A model generated the notes under the pieces. The model had not been told where the DNA came from, searched no databases, and saw only the letters and a list, made by a program, of their open reading frames with translations. A stretch of 64,000 nucleotides of DNA from Rachycentron canadum. Taxonomy: Eukaryota > Chordata > Actinopteri > Carangiformes > Rachycentridae. The stretch lies in the NCBI GenBank assembly GCA_038496675.1, contig CM076669.1:10440599-10504598 (forward strand), written 5' to 3'. Below, piece after piece: positions 26,701 through 36,010 of this stretch; position 1 is the first letter of the stretch, and each line of letters opens with the position of its first letter. Made by a program: the position numbers and the translations under genes.

Positions 26701-27959
26701 CAAAAAAGTACTTGGTTTTTATTCTGTTGTTCCCACAGATTGCTGTAGTATTACGTCTCTAAATTCACCTGTTGTAGCTTTGTAGGAATGTGGAGGGAGC
26801 CCAGTTTGCCATCCAAATATAAACCAGTCCTTCATAAAGTTGTTGTGTGGCCAGCGCCAGAAGTTATTTTTTCTCTTCAGCTCTAATTTATGTACCTAGC
26901 ACTTTCCTATAATAAATGTTATCAATGTTATTGAGGTAGCAGTAATAATTCAGTACATCTGCTGGCAGCTCTGGTCTTTGTACTTTGGGTCTGCCACCTG
27001 GAAAATAGCATCTTTGTGCAATTTGTGTGGCTGTGTGCAGTTATGACAGCTGTTACACAGACAGACAGGCCTGCAAGTGAAAGTTGACAGGTTTGATCCC
27101 TGCAAAGCCAGCTTCTCAATCAACAATCATGTGTCATCTTGAAATGTCCTTGAACACGACACTGCACCAATCATGGCCCTAAAACCACCACCATATTGCT
27201 ACAAGAAAGTTTGTACAAGCATATGAATGTTAATGACACTGACACATGGCATATATAGTTAGTAAAAACAGGGACAAGTACTTAAGCAGTCGTGTTTTAT
27301 CATGCTTCCCCTCTACCAACTCCATCTGCTCCATAACACTTCCTAATTTGTCTCTCTTTTTGTCTCTTTCTTCTCCATCTCACCATCTAACCTGCTCCTC
27401 TGCTGCAGGAGGTGAGAGCCTCCACCTGGGCCAGTTACTGGAGTTGTGGAAGGAGAAGAACTCTGGCCACTGTTCCCGTCTCATCCTCGTCCTGGACACT
27501 GAGAACTCCCTCCCATGGGTCAAGGAGGTGCGCAGGGTAGAGGGAATCTACATGGCCGTGCAGGGGGCTGAGCTGTCCACCACCAGGGTTGATCCAGAGG
27601 TTGGAGACATGCCCTTCTTAGGGGACTTCACTTCTGAATGGGTGGAGTTCAACTGCAACCCAGACAGCAACACCCAATGGTCAGAAAGGGGGAGGACTGT
27701 GACAGCTGTCTATGGTGTCTCCAAACGCTGGAGCGACTACACACTTCACCTGCCCACTGAAAGTGACGTTGCCAAGCACTGGAAGACCCACTTTCCCAAG
27801 ATTACATATCCCATGGTCCACCTGTCCAACTGGTGCTGTGGTCTTAACCTGTTCTGGTTGTGTAGCGTGTGTCTGCGCTGCTTCAGGAGGTGTAAACTGG
27901 CTTGGTTCCCTCCTGCTGTACTGGACACTGGACAGGGCATTAAACTGGTGCATTCATAG
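19898..27959 (+). CDS. tmem168: Transmembrane protein 168, complete five-exon coding region
   Basis: Joining 19898-20731, 20885-21160, 22997-23139, 25341-25618 and 27409-27959 gives one open frame of 693 residues, close to the mammalian protein (about 697). Every junction is GT-AG and keeps frame. The ATG sits in a near-ideal context (AGCCATGG). The protein begins with a short acidic stretch (EEEEE at 5-9), followed by many hydrophobic segments at about 25-45, 53-76, 84-103, 112-130, 150-185, 190-212, 218-238, 262-278, 285-313, 350-368 and 375-416. Then comes a soluble region of about 230 residues, a cysteine-rich hydrophobic segment at about 650-668 and a short tail. The family is poorly characterised; the human protein has been reported at the nuclear envelope and linked to cardiac arrhythmia and neural traits. 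Its biochemical activity is unknown. Family identity rests on recognition of the whole protein, including the conserved stretch GVSKRWSDYTLHLP near 608-621. Teleosts may carry two copies (a and b); I cannot tell which this is. Confidence 0.93.
20885..21160 (+). CDS. tmem168: tmem168 coding exon 2 (residues 279-370)
   Basis: Acceptor TTTTATAG precedes 20885 and donor GTAGGA follows 21160. The 276 bases encode 92 residues in phase 0 at both ends. The exon encodes one long hydrophobic segment (YLVIPGFCLFGLFW...), a basic cytosol-like loop rich in Arg, Gln and Ser, and another membrane segment near its end. The preceding intron is only 153 bases. Confidence 0.92.
21161..22996 (+). other. tmem168: tmem168 intron 2
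   Basis: 1,836 bases of AT-rich intron. No repeat family or internal gene was recognised; a short CACACACACAC occurs near 21861. Confidence 0.85.
22997..23139 (+). CDS. tmem168: tmem168 coding exon 3 (residues 371-418)
   Basis: Acceptor TTTTTGCAG precedes 22997 and donor GTACTG starts at 23140. The 143 bases end in phase 2, and the split Ser codon AG|T is completed in exon 4. The exon encodes a hydrophobic pair of segments that ends the membrane domain. Confidence 0.9.
23140..25340 (+). other. tmem168: tmem168 intron 3
   Basis: 2,201 bases. It has T-rich low-complexity sequence at 23340-23372, a purine-rich stretch at 24030-24280 and a pyrimidine-rich stretch at 24950-25340 that merges into the exon 4 acceptor. 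No internal gene was seen. Confidence 0.85.
25341..25618 (+). CDS. tmem168: tmem168 coding exon 4 (residues 418-511)
   Basis: Acceptor TTCTGTCTAG precedes 25341 and donor GTGAGA starts at 25619. It encodes the first half of the soluble C-terminal region: an amphipathic Gln/Asn-rich helix (VQQLNQRSTSMLNNVQRL), a second helix, then a hydrophobic strand with the motif YLIFYSGH at 492-499. The final G is completed as Gly in exon 5. Confidence 0.92.
25619..27408 (+). other. tmem168: tmem168 intron 4
   Basis: 1,790 bases of ordinary intron ending in a long CT-rich tract (27330-27408) before the exon 5 acceptor. An ATG-initiated frame starting at 27246 reads into exon 5 but its first part is intronic. 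Confidence 0.85.
27409..27959 (+). CDS. tmem168: tmem168 coding exon 5 and stop (residues 511-693)
   Basis: Acceptor CTGCTGCAG ends at 27408 and the frame runs to a TAG at 27957-27959. It encodes the second half of the soluble region, including strand RLILVLDTENS at 534-544, the highly conserved-looking GVSKRWSDYTLHLP, and a terminal Cys/Trp-rich hydrophobic segment (NWCCGLNLFWLC) followed by a basic stretch and a short tail ending KLVHS. An upstream ATG in the same frame at 27246 lies in intron 4 and is not used. Confidence 0.93.
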
Positions 27960-29040
27960 GTAACATAGAGAAGGTGTAATATTCATTTGTACTGGCAGTT
28001 GGGAGTCTTCTTGGTCTAAGGAGTTTATATAAAGGTAAAAGAATAGTCTTACGTATTCATACACACATGGGTGGAAACAGTAGAAAATTTGTATTTTTGC
28101 ACATTACTTGATGTGACACAAAAGTTCATCCCTGCCAAATAGAACAACCTGTGGCATGCTGTGCCAAGTGAGCTTAACAATAAGATAAGATATAAGAGCA
28201 TTGTGGTTTCTTTTTATATTATGACTTGAAACAAAAACGACCAACTTGTGTTTTTTTTTTTTTTTTTTTTTTCAACAATGTTGTGCCTTAAAGATTGGCT
28301 CCTCTATAAAATAATTGCCTAATTATTTTCTCTTTTAAGTGAACAGGAAAGTTGTTTCAGAGTTGTGGACCCCACCGTATGTTGGTTTGCCTCCTATTTA
28401 TATTCAGAGGATTTAGAGGACAGTCATAACTTAACTGTGTGAGGCGGGAGCAGCTCAGTGTCTTCCTCAAGCCTTTCAACAGGATGGACAAAGTGCCTGT
28501 TGTGGGGCTGAACTCAGGCCTCCCGGTGACAGGAGAGTCAAACCGCGAGGCCGACCCGCCACTCTTGCTGTGAGATCCTTTCCCTATCGCTTTGTTTTAA
28601 TATGCGTGTATTTCTGTACGGAACAAAGACAAATGCATTGGCTGTGATACAGTACATCATCACCAGACAATGGCCCTCTGTTGTGCCTCATCTTGTTTAT
28701 ATACACAAATAAATTTATCTTGAAGAGATCATATGCTCTTCACCAACATTCAGATTCCCTGCTGCTGTCTCTGCCATGCTGTGAAACAGTGGCAGTGTAA
28801 AGCAAGAAATCAAAGAAGTCCCAAGAGCTTTTTATTTGTGAACTCACTTTGACCATCCTTTTATTTCCTACTTGACTTGCGCTCTCCCTTAAACTCTGGA
28901 GTGGAATGCTGCCCTAAATAGTGTGTTTCACTGTGATGTTTTCAGTAAGGTCAAGCACTATTTTCCGCATGTACTATCCTATGTATCTCACCTGAGTTGT
29001 AACTTAAAATTTCAGAATAAAACTTGGATATATAACTATA
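27960..29040 (+). other. tmem168: tmem168 3' UTR with two polyadenylation signals
   Basis: AATAAA occurs at 28708-28713 and again at 29016-29021. Either could end the transcript, giving a 3' UTR of about 0.8 or 1.1 kb. A poly-T run lies at 28251-28272. A tRNA-derived SINE remnant in reverse orientation lies at 28440-28570, so the UTR appears to have taken up a transposon. The choice of cleavage site cannot be made from sequence alone. Confidence 0.5.
28440..28570 (-). mobile_element. Degenerate tRNA-derived SINE remnant
   Basis: Read on the minus strand, 28570 to about 28500 has a tRNA-like head: a GCGGTTTGACTC segment, a CTCCTGTCACCGGGAG hairpin resembling a tRNA-Asp (GUC) anticodon arm, and a B-box-like GAGTTCAGCCCC. 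The adjoining part (28455-28490, 'CAGTGTCTTCCTCAAG') matches the body of a common teleost repeat that normally reads CAGTGTCTTGCTCAAGG. The cloverleaf is too degraded for a working tRNA. Confidence 0.45.
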
Positions 29041-29619
29041 ACATTGCTACCTGGTGTATAAGATGATCTATGAAGAGAATACAAACACAAAAGAGTTAGA
29101 TTAAATTGAAATAAAAACAATAGAATAGAGGCAAAAGTAAGACAGGGCGTGTGACAATTGGACAGGCTCATTTAACGTGGCTGGCTTTACAGACACTGAG
29201 TAAATACAGACTCGGCTCTGTTGAAACTCGAGGATTGCCCGGCAAATATTAGGATTGTGACCAGAGGTGTGAAGGGAAAAATGAAACAATACATGACACA
29301 GTATCTCTGAGGGATTTGCTCACAGAGCTTTCACCTCTGTTAATACCCGTGCATGGCTGGACAGGTGTCCAAGGTGCTGCTGGGTATTATGCTGGTCTCA
29401 GAGAGATGGCTATAGCCTAGCTCATACCTGAAGGGCACTATTAGACACAGAGCAAGGTTTGGGGAGACCTTGGAAAGATGAAAGTGACATTAGAAGCAAC
29501 ATTTCATATCAGCTTTCATCCATACCACACAACGGCGAGAGAAGGGGAGAAATGTGGTGTGAACCACTTTGAACCCAGTGCTGAGGTCTTGTAAACATCA
29601 AACCATTAAGCACATGAGC

Positions 29620-30010
29620 AATATGTTGAGTATTCACAGCGGCAATTAGTGAAAAAAGACAAGTATAAATTCTGTGTGGGTGTTCGTTTCATTGCTGCAG
29701 TCTGCAAGCTGTGGTTATAGCTAAGGTCAGGGATTCATGTATATGGCGGGAATCATTTATGAGAATATTAGATTATGGGCCGGATTCATCTCCTAAACTG
29801 GATTAGGTAATAAAAGAGCCAGCCGCCTCTTAGGCCTATGTGGATGTGCTGAGTCAGAGCCCGACGCACACATACTGAAACACACATCGACACAGATCTC
29901 TACTGCCCTTTTCTGTTCCTGTTTCTCTTCAGCTGAGTCTCTCATCTCTGAGTAATTACAGCCTGTCATGGGGCGTTACCCTCTAATACAGGCAAAGTGA
30001 TGTGCCTGAT
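29620..30010. promoter_or_regulatory. Candidate conserved non-coding element downstream of tmem168
   Basis: Unique sequence containing GCGGCAATTAGTGAAAAAAG, GGCGGGAATCATTTATGAGA and CTGGATTAGGTAATAAAAGA (OTX-like GGATTA, homeodomain TAAT). It has no open frame and no repeat match. Confidence 0.3.
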
Positions 30011-30892
30011 GCCTGCCTGCAATTTATTTAGAGAAATAAATGTGCTTTTATAGCCCACATTGCACCTTAGCACCAGGACTGGGGGAGCAAACGCAACTGT
30101 TTTTCTTTTACTGTTTATTCCAATCCCTCTGAAGGCGCAGTGGGGGGTGGCAATTTTATGTCTTTTTCTTGAATACAATTTTAACTTCCTCAAACCATGT
30201 TCCAAGCCAGTTGTTTCACGCTTAACCATGTGTTATTGTTCATTATCTTAAAGGGTGTTTGAACTCTGTAGGAAAGATGTGATGCTTATTTTCTATGATT
30301 TTAAAGCTAAAGAAGCTTTTCTTACCCAAGCATCCTCCATTGCTTCCACAGTTCAGTGACATGCAGCAGGCATCCATTTTAAGCTAAATGTACTAGAACA
30401 GGACACACACATAAATGCTGAATGCCCCCTTTTCTCTTCTCTGGGAACAGAAGGAGTAATGGGATGAGAGATCACAGATTCAGCAGCATCACTGCTCCAA
30501 CTTTTTTTTTTTTTTTCTACCCTGCTTTTCAAGAGGCCTGCTTGCTGTGGCTCGCAGTAGGTCCGACATTGAAATGTCAAAGCCATTATCTCAAATTACA
30601 AGGGCTGAGGATGCGTTTAGTGGCTGTTTAACCGTGCGACACTCCCTACTATGCAGACAATCATTTGGGAGCGGCTGCCAAAATCTCCCTGCTCTCAGGC
30701 TGCTCTTAAAGTAGTGCACTTTCTTTGAAAACCATATGGTCATTTTAATATCATAGTTTACATCAGACACTACATTATTTGGCAGGACCCTGCACATGAT
30801 TAAATTCCTGCTGGGATATGATGGGATTGGAAGAAAAACTAGGCATTTTGAACATGTATCAACAGAACTGTCTATGGCTTGTTCAAGGAATA

Positions 30893-31119
30893 CTTTGACA
30901 TTTTGGGTGAAACATTTTCTCGCTTTTTTGGGGAAAGTTCGATAGGAAAATTTATACTACTTTCATGTCTGTACAGTGACTATGACATTATAGTCAGCCT
31001 AGCTTAGCATACAGAGAAAACAGGGAAATGTACTGTTCAGGCATAAAAGTGGTATTAATCTTCTCATCTAACTCTCTGCGAGAAAGCAGATAAGCATGTT
31101 TCACAAAAAATGTCAGACT
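30893..31119. mobile_element. Non-autonomous inverted-repeat element (MITE-like), near full length
   Basis: The left end reads TTTGACATTTTGGGTGAAAC. The right end, read on the minus strand, gives GTCTGACATTTTTTGTGAAA, so the ends are imperfect inverted repeats of 30 to 40 bases. The centre holds CATGTCTGTACAGTGACTAT and CCTAGCTTAGCATACAGAG, known as the core of a very common percomorph repeat. It has no coding capacity. Confidence 0.7.
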
Positions 31120-32568
31120 ATTTTTGGCGCATATGAATATCAGGTTTTTCCAGCAGGAGTGAAGAACTGCTTTAACAGGAAGGCAACATTTTTGATCCCC
31201 TTCACAGTCACTGTCAAGATAAGAATATCAGCCAAAATTTATAGATTTTCAAAATTCAAGACAGAGATGTGAAGAGATTATTCACGGTACAAGGATTGGA
31301 GTTACTCTGGGCAAGGATTTACAAGTTGATACAGATGAGGAGAAGTGAGGTGAAACAGGCCTTTTAGCTTCAGTTATTACACGTAAGCATTCCTGTAAAG
31401 TGAAGGTCAAGATTACGGCAAGATAAAGGAATTAAGTGTATTTTGTGGGATATTGTGTGGGCAGGCATCTAGGCGACTTTTCTCATTCTCAACTTGGTGC
31501 CATTTGCAAATAAAACCCTCATCAGAGTCTCATCAAAACAACTTAATGCTGGATGTAAATGCCTGTAACACACACTGCAGTCAGAATAGGCACAAAATTG
31601 ATGTGCAAGAAATTCAACCCTCTTTATATCTGATAATATAAAGTGAGATGTACATGGACCATTTTGCAGGTGTGTCATGAGTATAGATTGCTAATTTTAA
31701 ACTCATACGTAATCAAACTCTCTGGATATTGGCTTTTGTGAGCAGCCAAATATACTTAGTATGAGCCAGATGATGCTGATACACTTGATTCAATTAAAAG
31801 TGTAAATCGGAGGCTAACAAGACTGTCAGTGCTGTGGGATCTGAGGTTTGGTAATTAGCTTTGTTGTCACAGTTGGGTTGAGATGGGACAGGGCAAGGCT
31901 GAGCTAGGCTAGTGAAACAGATGAGTTTCCTATTCTGATCTCACATCTGGGAACCCAGGGGTCTTCTAAAGTCAGCCAAAGCAAGCGTCTCCAGCTCAAG
32001 GGAAATATCTTTTTTGTGTAACCAGGGGAGCTTGATTTGGATACAAGTCGAAATACTTAGAAGTATACAAGACTTTGTTTGTGTTGTTTGTTGAGCAACA
32101 TCGCATTTCATTGTGCAATCAAGTTATTAACTCTCATTTAAATATAACCTCTGCTATTTTGAATATTTCAACAATTTCTTATTTGATTAGTACCAAAGAT
32201 GCAAACATAATACATCTTAACATTCAGTGGGAAAAGTTCAATGTAGGGCTTATTATGCTTTTTTAGAGGAGAAAATTCATACTATTCCAATAGCAACAAA
32301 TAAATATGTAACCAGGAAAGAAGTTACAGTGTTTTCAACAGGATGAGACTTGTGTAGTTTAAAGGGGGGGAATGTCATCTCATGCATGCCTTGCATGCTA
32401 GGTAGCCAGGCAGCTGTGCACAGAGAGGCATGTAGCCCCCATTCATTCGTACTGCAGGCCATGCAACTCCAACAGGTGTGTGGCCAAAAATTAGTTGTGG
32501 CCAAAAGCAGCATCCTGAATAAGATTAAACAAAGTTGAAATGGGGTGATTTTAGCTACCTGGGCATGC

Positions 32569-32602
<34 letters not shown>

Positions 32603-32613
32603 CACGCACACAC
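32569..32613. repeat. (CA)n microsatellite with CG interruptions
   Basis: CA units interrupted by two CACG units near the right end. Confidence 0.9.
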
Positions 32614-32729
32614 ATTACAGAGGGCAGTTTTAGGGCAGCGGTGGTCCACAGTATAATGCATTTATGGGAGTTAATTTTTTTGTGAGGCTCCGAAAACTTG
32701 TCTGATTTGCCTCTCCTGATACCGCACAT

Positions 32730-33045
32730 CTAGCTGATAGTTAGATCTTCATGCTAAGCTAGCTAACTGGTTGCCAGCAATGGCTTCATATTTATTGTAC
32801 AAACATACAAGTGGTAACGGTTCTTTTGGTGACAACACAAATAAGCATTTTCCTTTAAAGCAATAGTCTGACATCTTAGAGATAAAGGTGGCACCTTTAC
32901 GGTTTCAGCTCTATTTCCACGCCTTGTGCTAAGCTAAGCTAACTGGCTGGTGAAAGTAGCTTTGTATTTATTGCAGATGTGAGTAATATCAATTTTGTCA
33001 TCTGACACAAGGCAAGAAAGAAAATACAGGTATTTCTCCAAACAT
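32730..33045 (-). mobile_element. One or two copies of the same inverted-repeat element, reversed
   Basis: On the minus strand there are two core segments (CATGCTAAGCTAGCTAACTG near 32751 and GTGCTAAGCTAAGCTAACTG near 32926) and ends such as CAATAGTCTGACATCTTAGA near 32862 and GGTATTTCTCCAAAC near 33030. The layout suggests a truncated copy abutting a fuller one. Confidence 0.6.
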
Positions 33046-33179
33046 TTTTAATTCTATAAAATAAGACTAACTCAGCTTCCTGTACTGACTCTATAGTTCC
33101 CATCTAACCTTGAAATTCTCTCTCCACCTAATGCAGTGCTGATGCATGACTCACCAATGCCTGTTTCTCTGTTCTTCAG

Positions 33180-33300
33180 TTTGACTGCTAGTAGGTGTGT
33201 TATGGAGCCACGCTACAGGTCCCTTCTCAACCACGACTTAACAACACACTCAGACACTGACTGAAGACATACCTGTTTACTGCTTATAACTTGCAGTCAG
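33180..33300 (+). mobile_element. Possible LINE open-frame remnant
   Basis: The phrase GACTGAAGACATACCTGTTT encodes Leu-Lys-Thr-Tyr-Leu-Phe, the usual C-terminal motif of L2/Rex-type reverse transcriptases. It is followed within 2.7 kb by a matching type of 3' tail at 35955, but the two need not belong to one insertion. Confidence 0.25.
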
Positions 33301-33925
33301 CTGGCTTGAAGAGTATCTTAGATATTGAGAAAGGTTGGGTTGAAGGGGGATTAAGGAATGGCTGCTTCACAAAATGATAGATTTACAAGAGGTCTTTTGC
33401 TCTCCCGCATGTTTATCAAGGGTTGTGTTTACCTCTACGCTCATAGGCAATTGCTTGTCTTATACAGCTGTAGTGTACCCTTTTGAATGTGGCCTCTGTT
33501 TGTGTGTATGTGTATGTGTGTAACCTTTTGCACATTTACTTCATGTCCATTCAGTCTAAGAGGCATTCAGCATTTATACCATGACCTTTCCCCGAGAGGC
33601 AGAGGAGATAGATAGAATTTCTACCTTAAATAACAAGGGAATCCTTTTGTGAAAAGAGCCAAAGTCCAATTAGAATCAAAATTATGCAGAACTTTGGCCA
33701 GGACTTCATTATTGCTTGCATACACTTGTCCCTCACCTGCTGGTTTTGTGATTGTGTATATGCACATGAGAGCAAGGATGTGCACATATTTCCGTGTGTG
33801 TATGTGTGTGCGCGTGTGTGTGTGTAATGTCAGCAGAACCTCAGGGGGTCTAGCAGGAGCTTGTTTGATTGCAGCCTCACAGCTGGTTCACAATGTTAGC
33901 CAGCCGGGCTCCAAGTGAAGTTGAG

Positions 33926-33965
33926 AGAGAGAGAGAGAGAGAAAGAGAAAGAGAGAGAGGAGGAG
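33926..33965. repeat. (GA)n imperfect microsatellite
   Basis: GA units with GAAA interruptions, merging into GGA-rich sequence to about 33970. Confidence 0.85.
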
Positions 33966-35149
33966 GAGAAAAAGATTTGAGGAAAGGAAAGTTGACCCGA
34001 TTAATAGTGGCAAACAGAGAAGACAGCTTATAATGCCTAAGCATTTCATTTTACCGGCCAGAAAAGGGGATAGAGGAAGTAAAACATATCAAGCATGAAT
34101 GTTGGACAGAGATAGAAAGGTGGTGGTGGAGACAGGCAGGTGTGCTCATGGCTTTGCATCAGTGTTAAGTGTTAATCCCTCTCCTTCACTCGGGGACTCC
34201 CAGATATATTGCTGAAATCCACATATATATTTGCAAAAGGGCACATGTGTGCTGAAAAAAAGATGCTTAGTATTTGGCCACGCAGATGGTATTGCCAGGT
34301 TTACTGTGGGATTTAAAGGCAGGCTGAGGCCCTCACTCAGTTTAACTGCTGCGGTCAGAGCCTCATGCTGTTGGGTAATTGGGCAACGGCATGGAATAGC
34401 CTAATTTAGAGGCAGATGACTAGATGTCCCTGAACAGAGGAAAAATAGAGACACAGAGACAGAGAGACACTGTAGAGACCACAAGGTTTTGTTTGTATAG
34501 ATGTTAGCATAAAAGGAGGAAAATAAATTGTTGAAGAGAGAACGAAATAGATGAGAAAATCGTCTCATATACAGAGAAGAAACAAACACACACAATCCCA
34601 CTGAGGACTGCTGTCATCCAGCAGAATGTGCAGAGTGGGAACATTCCAGGCTCATCTGTTTTGGCTGGAGTGTGAAAGCTTAGACAGAGAAATTCACTGA
34701 GAAAGAAAAGCAGACAACAAGGGGGGGTTAAAGATGCCGAGCAGCAAGAGAGAGGAGCAGACAGTGAGGAAGAGAGGAAACAAGACAAACAGACAGATGA
34801 GAGAGGAAACAAAGAGGCAGAAAAGAAGACAATGTGTTTTTGGCTGTCAGGTGATGTGTTAGGGGGGCAAAGAAAAACCTGTTGCTGTATTTCTTGTCCA
34901 GCTGGTATATTTGTTCTCAATCACTCGTCTGTATATGTACAGCATATTACAGCTACACATGTACAGTATACCTGAATGTATGCCATGTCCTGTATGCTTA
35001 TTTGAGTTAGAAAATTACAGTTTCATCTAATTACCTTCAGGATCTTTAATGCAACTGACAATGGGAATATGTTCCAAATTTCTGTGACATCCAGTATAAA
35101 ATTGAAAAAAAAAGGTAATTGTAGGTAACTGGGGGGCAGTTGACTAAGT

Positions 35150-35265
35150 AGTTAGCGATTGTTACCAGTGACGTGTCTGTGCGCTAAATAGAGACACTTA
35201 GCTTAAACTAGCATAAAGAGTGAAAACCAGGGGAAATTCCCACAATGAAATTTGTTGCTTGGCAG
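35150..35265 (+). mobile_element. Fragment of the inverted-repeat element
   Basis: The core ACACTTAGCTTAAACTAGCA followed by TAAAGAGTGAAAACCAGGGG matches the family core seen in the other copies. The ends are not recognisable. Confidence 0.5.
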
Positions 35266-35954
35266 CCACGGAGATTGAACAAGCTATGATGTATTAATTA
35301 GCTTTAGAGGCTCTGGGAAGCAGATCTTTGTAACCTATAGCTGCTTCCTACTATTTCAAGTCATTATGCCTTTTTTGCAACTTTCAGAGAACCGCAAGGG
35401 AACATTTAATTAACTCTATCTGAAGGTTAAACGTTTGCAATGAATGAAAAATGTTTTTGTAAAAAGTTTATTCACTGATTAATTGAATGTAATGTAATGA
35501 ATGTATTTTTATTTGTTATGTTCCTTGAATGTTTTTGGAAGGTTATATTTGTAGAACATACAGAGAACCTTACGGGAAAGTTCACTTCAGGTTGTTTCAA
35601 GGTAAAAATCTTTGCAAACCTTAGTTTTGGAACATTTATATTAGCATAAAATAATAGTCTACTGGCTCTTGCTCGCCTCATATTTATAGGAGAATGGCAT
35701 CATGTGACTTCATTATTAATTGTATTATGACTTTAAACTTTTTTGCTTCCCACAATTGACTAATTTCTAAATAAGCTTTTAATTGCGAATGAATAATCAC
35801 TTGAAATTACACTATTTTAATACAATCAATAGGCATTTTACATGATCACATATGGAATAGGGAGTTAACAAAAGTAACGTGTGTTAATTGCCCCACTGGT
35901 CATCATGAATGAAGCATTAGACCAGTCAACCTGTCTCAACACCTGAAGGCCTCA

Positions 35955-36010
35955 TTGCATTTTAATGTATGAAATGTGCTATACAAATTAAGTTTGCCTG
36001 AATAATTGAA
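35955..36010 (+). mobile_element. Probable LINE 3' tail fragment
   Basis: TGAAATGTGCTATACAAATT followed by AAGTTTGCCTGAATAATTGAA resembles the tail 'AAAGTGCTATATAAATAAAGTTTGATTGATTG' shared by many fish L2-like retrotransposons and 3' UTRs. Only the tail is present. Confidence 0.4.

Noticed and set aside
27246..27408. In-frame ATG extension upstream of tmem168 exon 5
   Set aside because: The residues before 27409 are intronic, with a clear CTGCTGCAG acceptor and continuity from exon 4.
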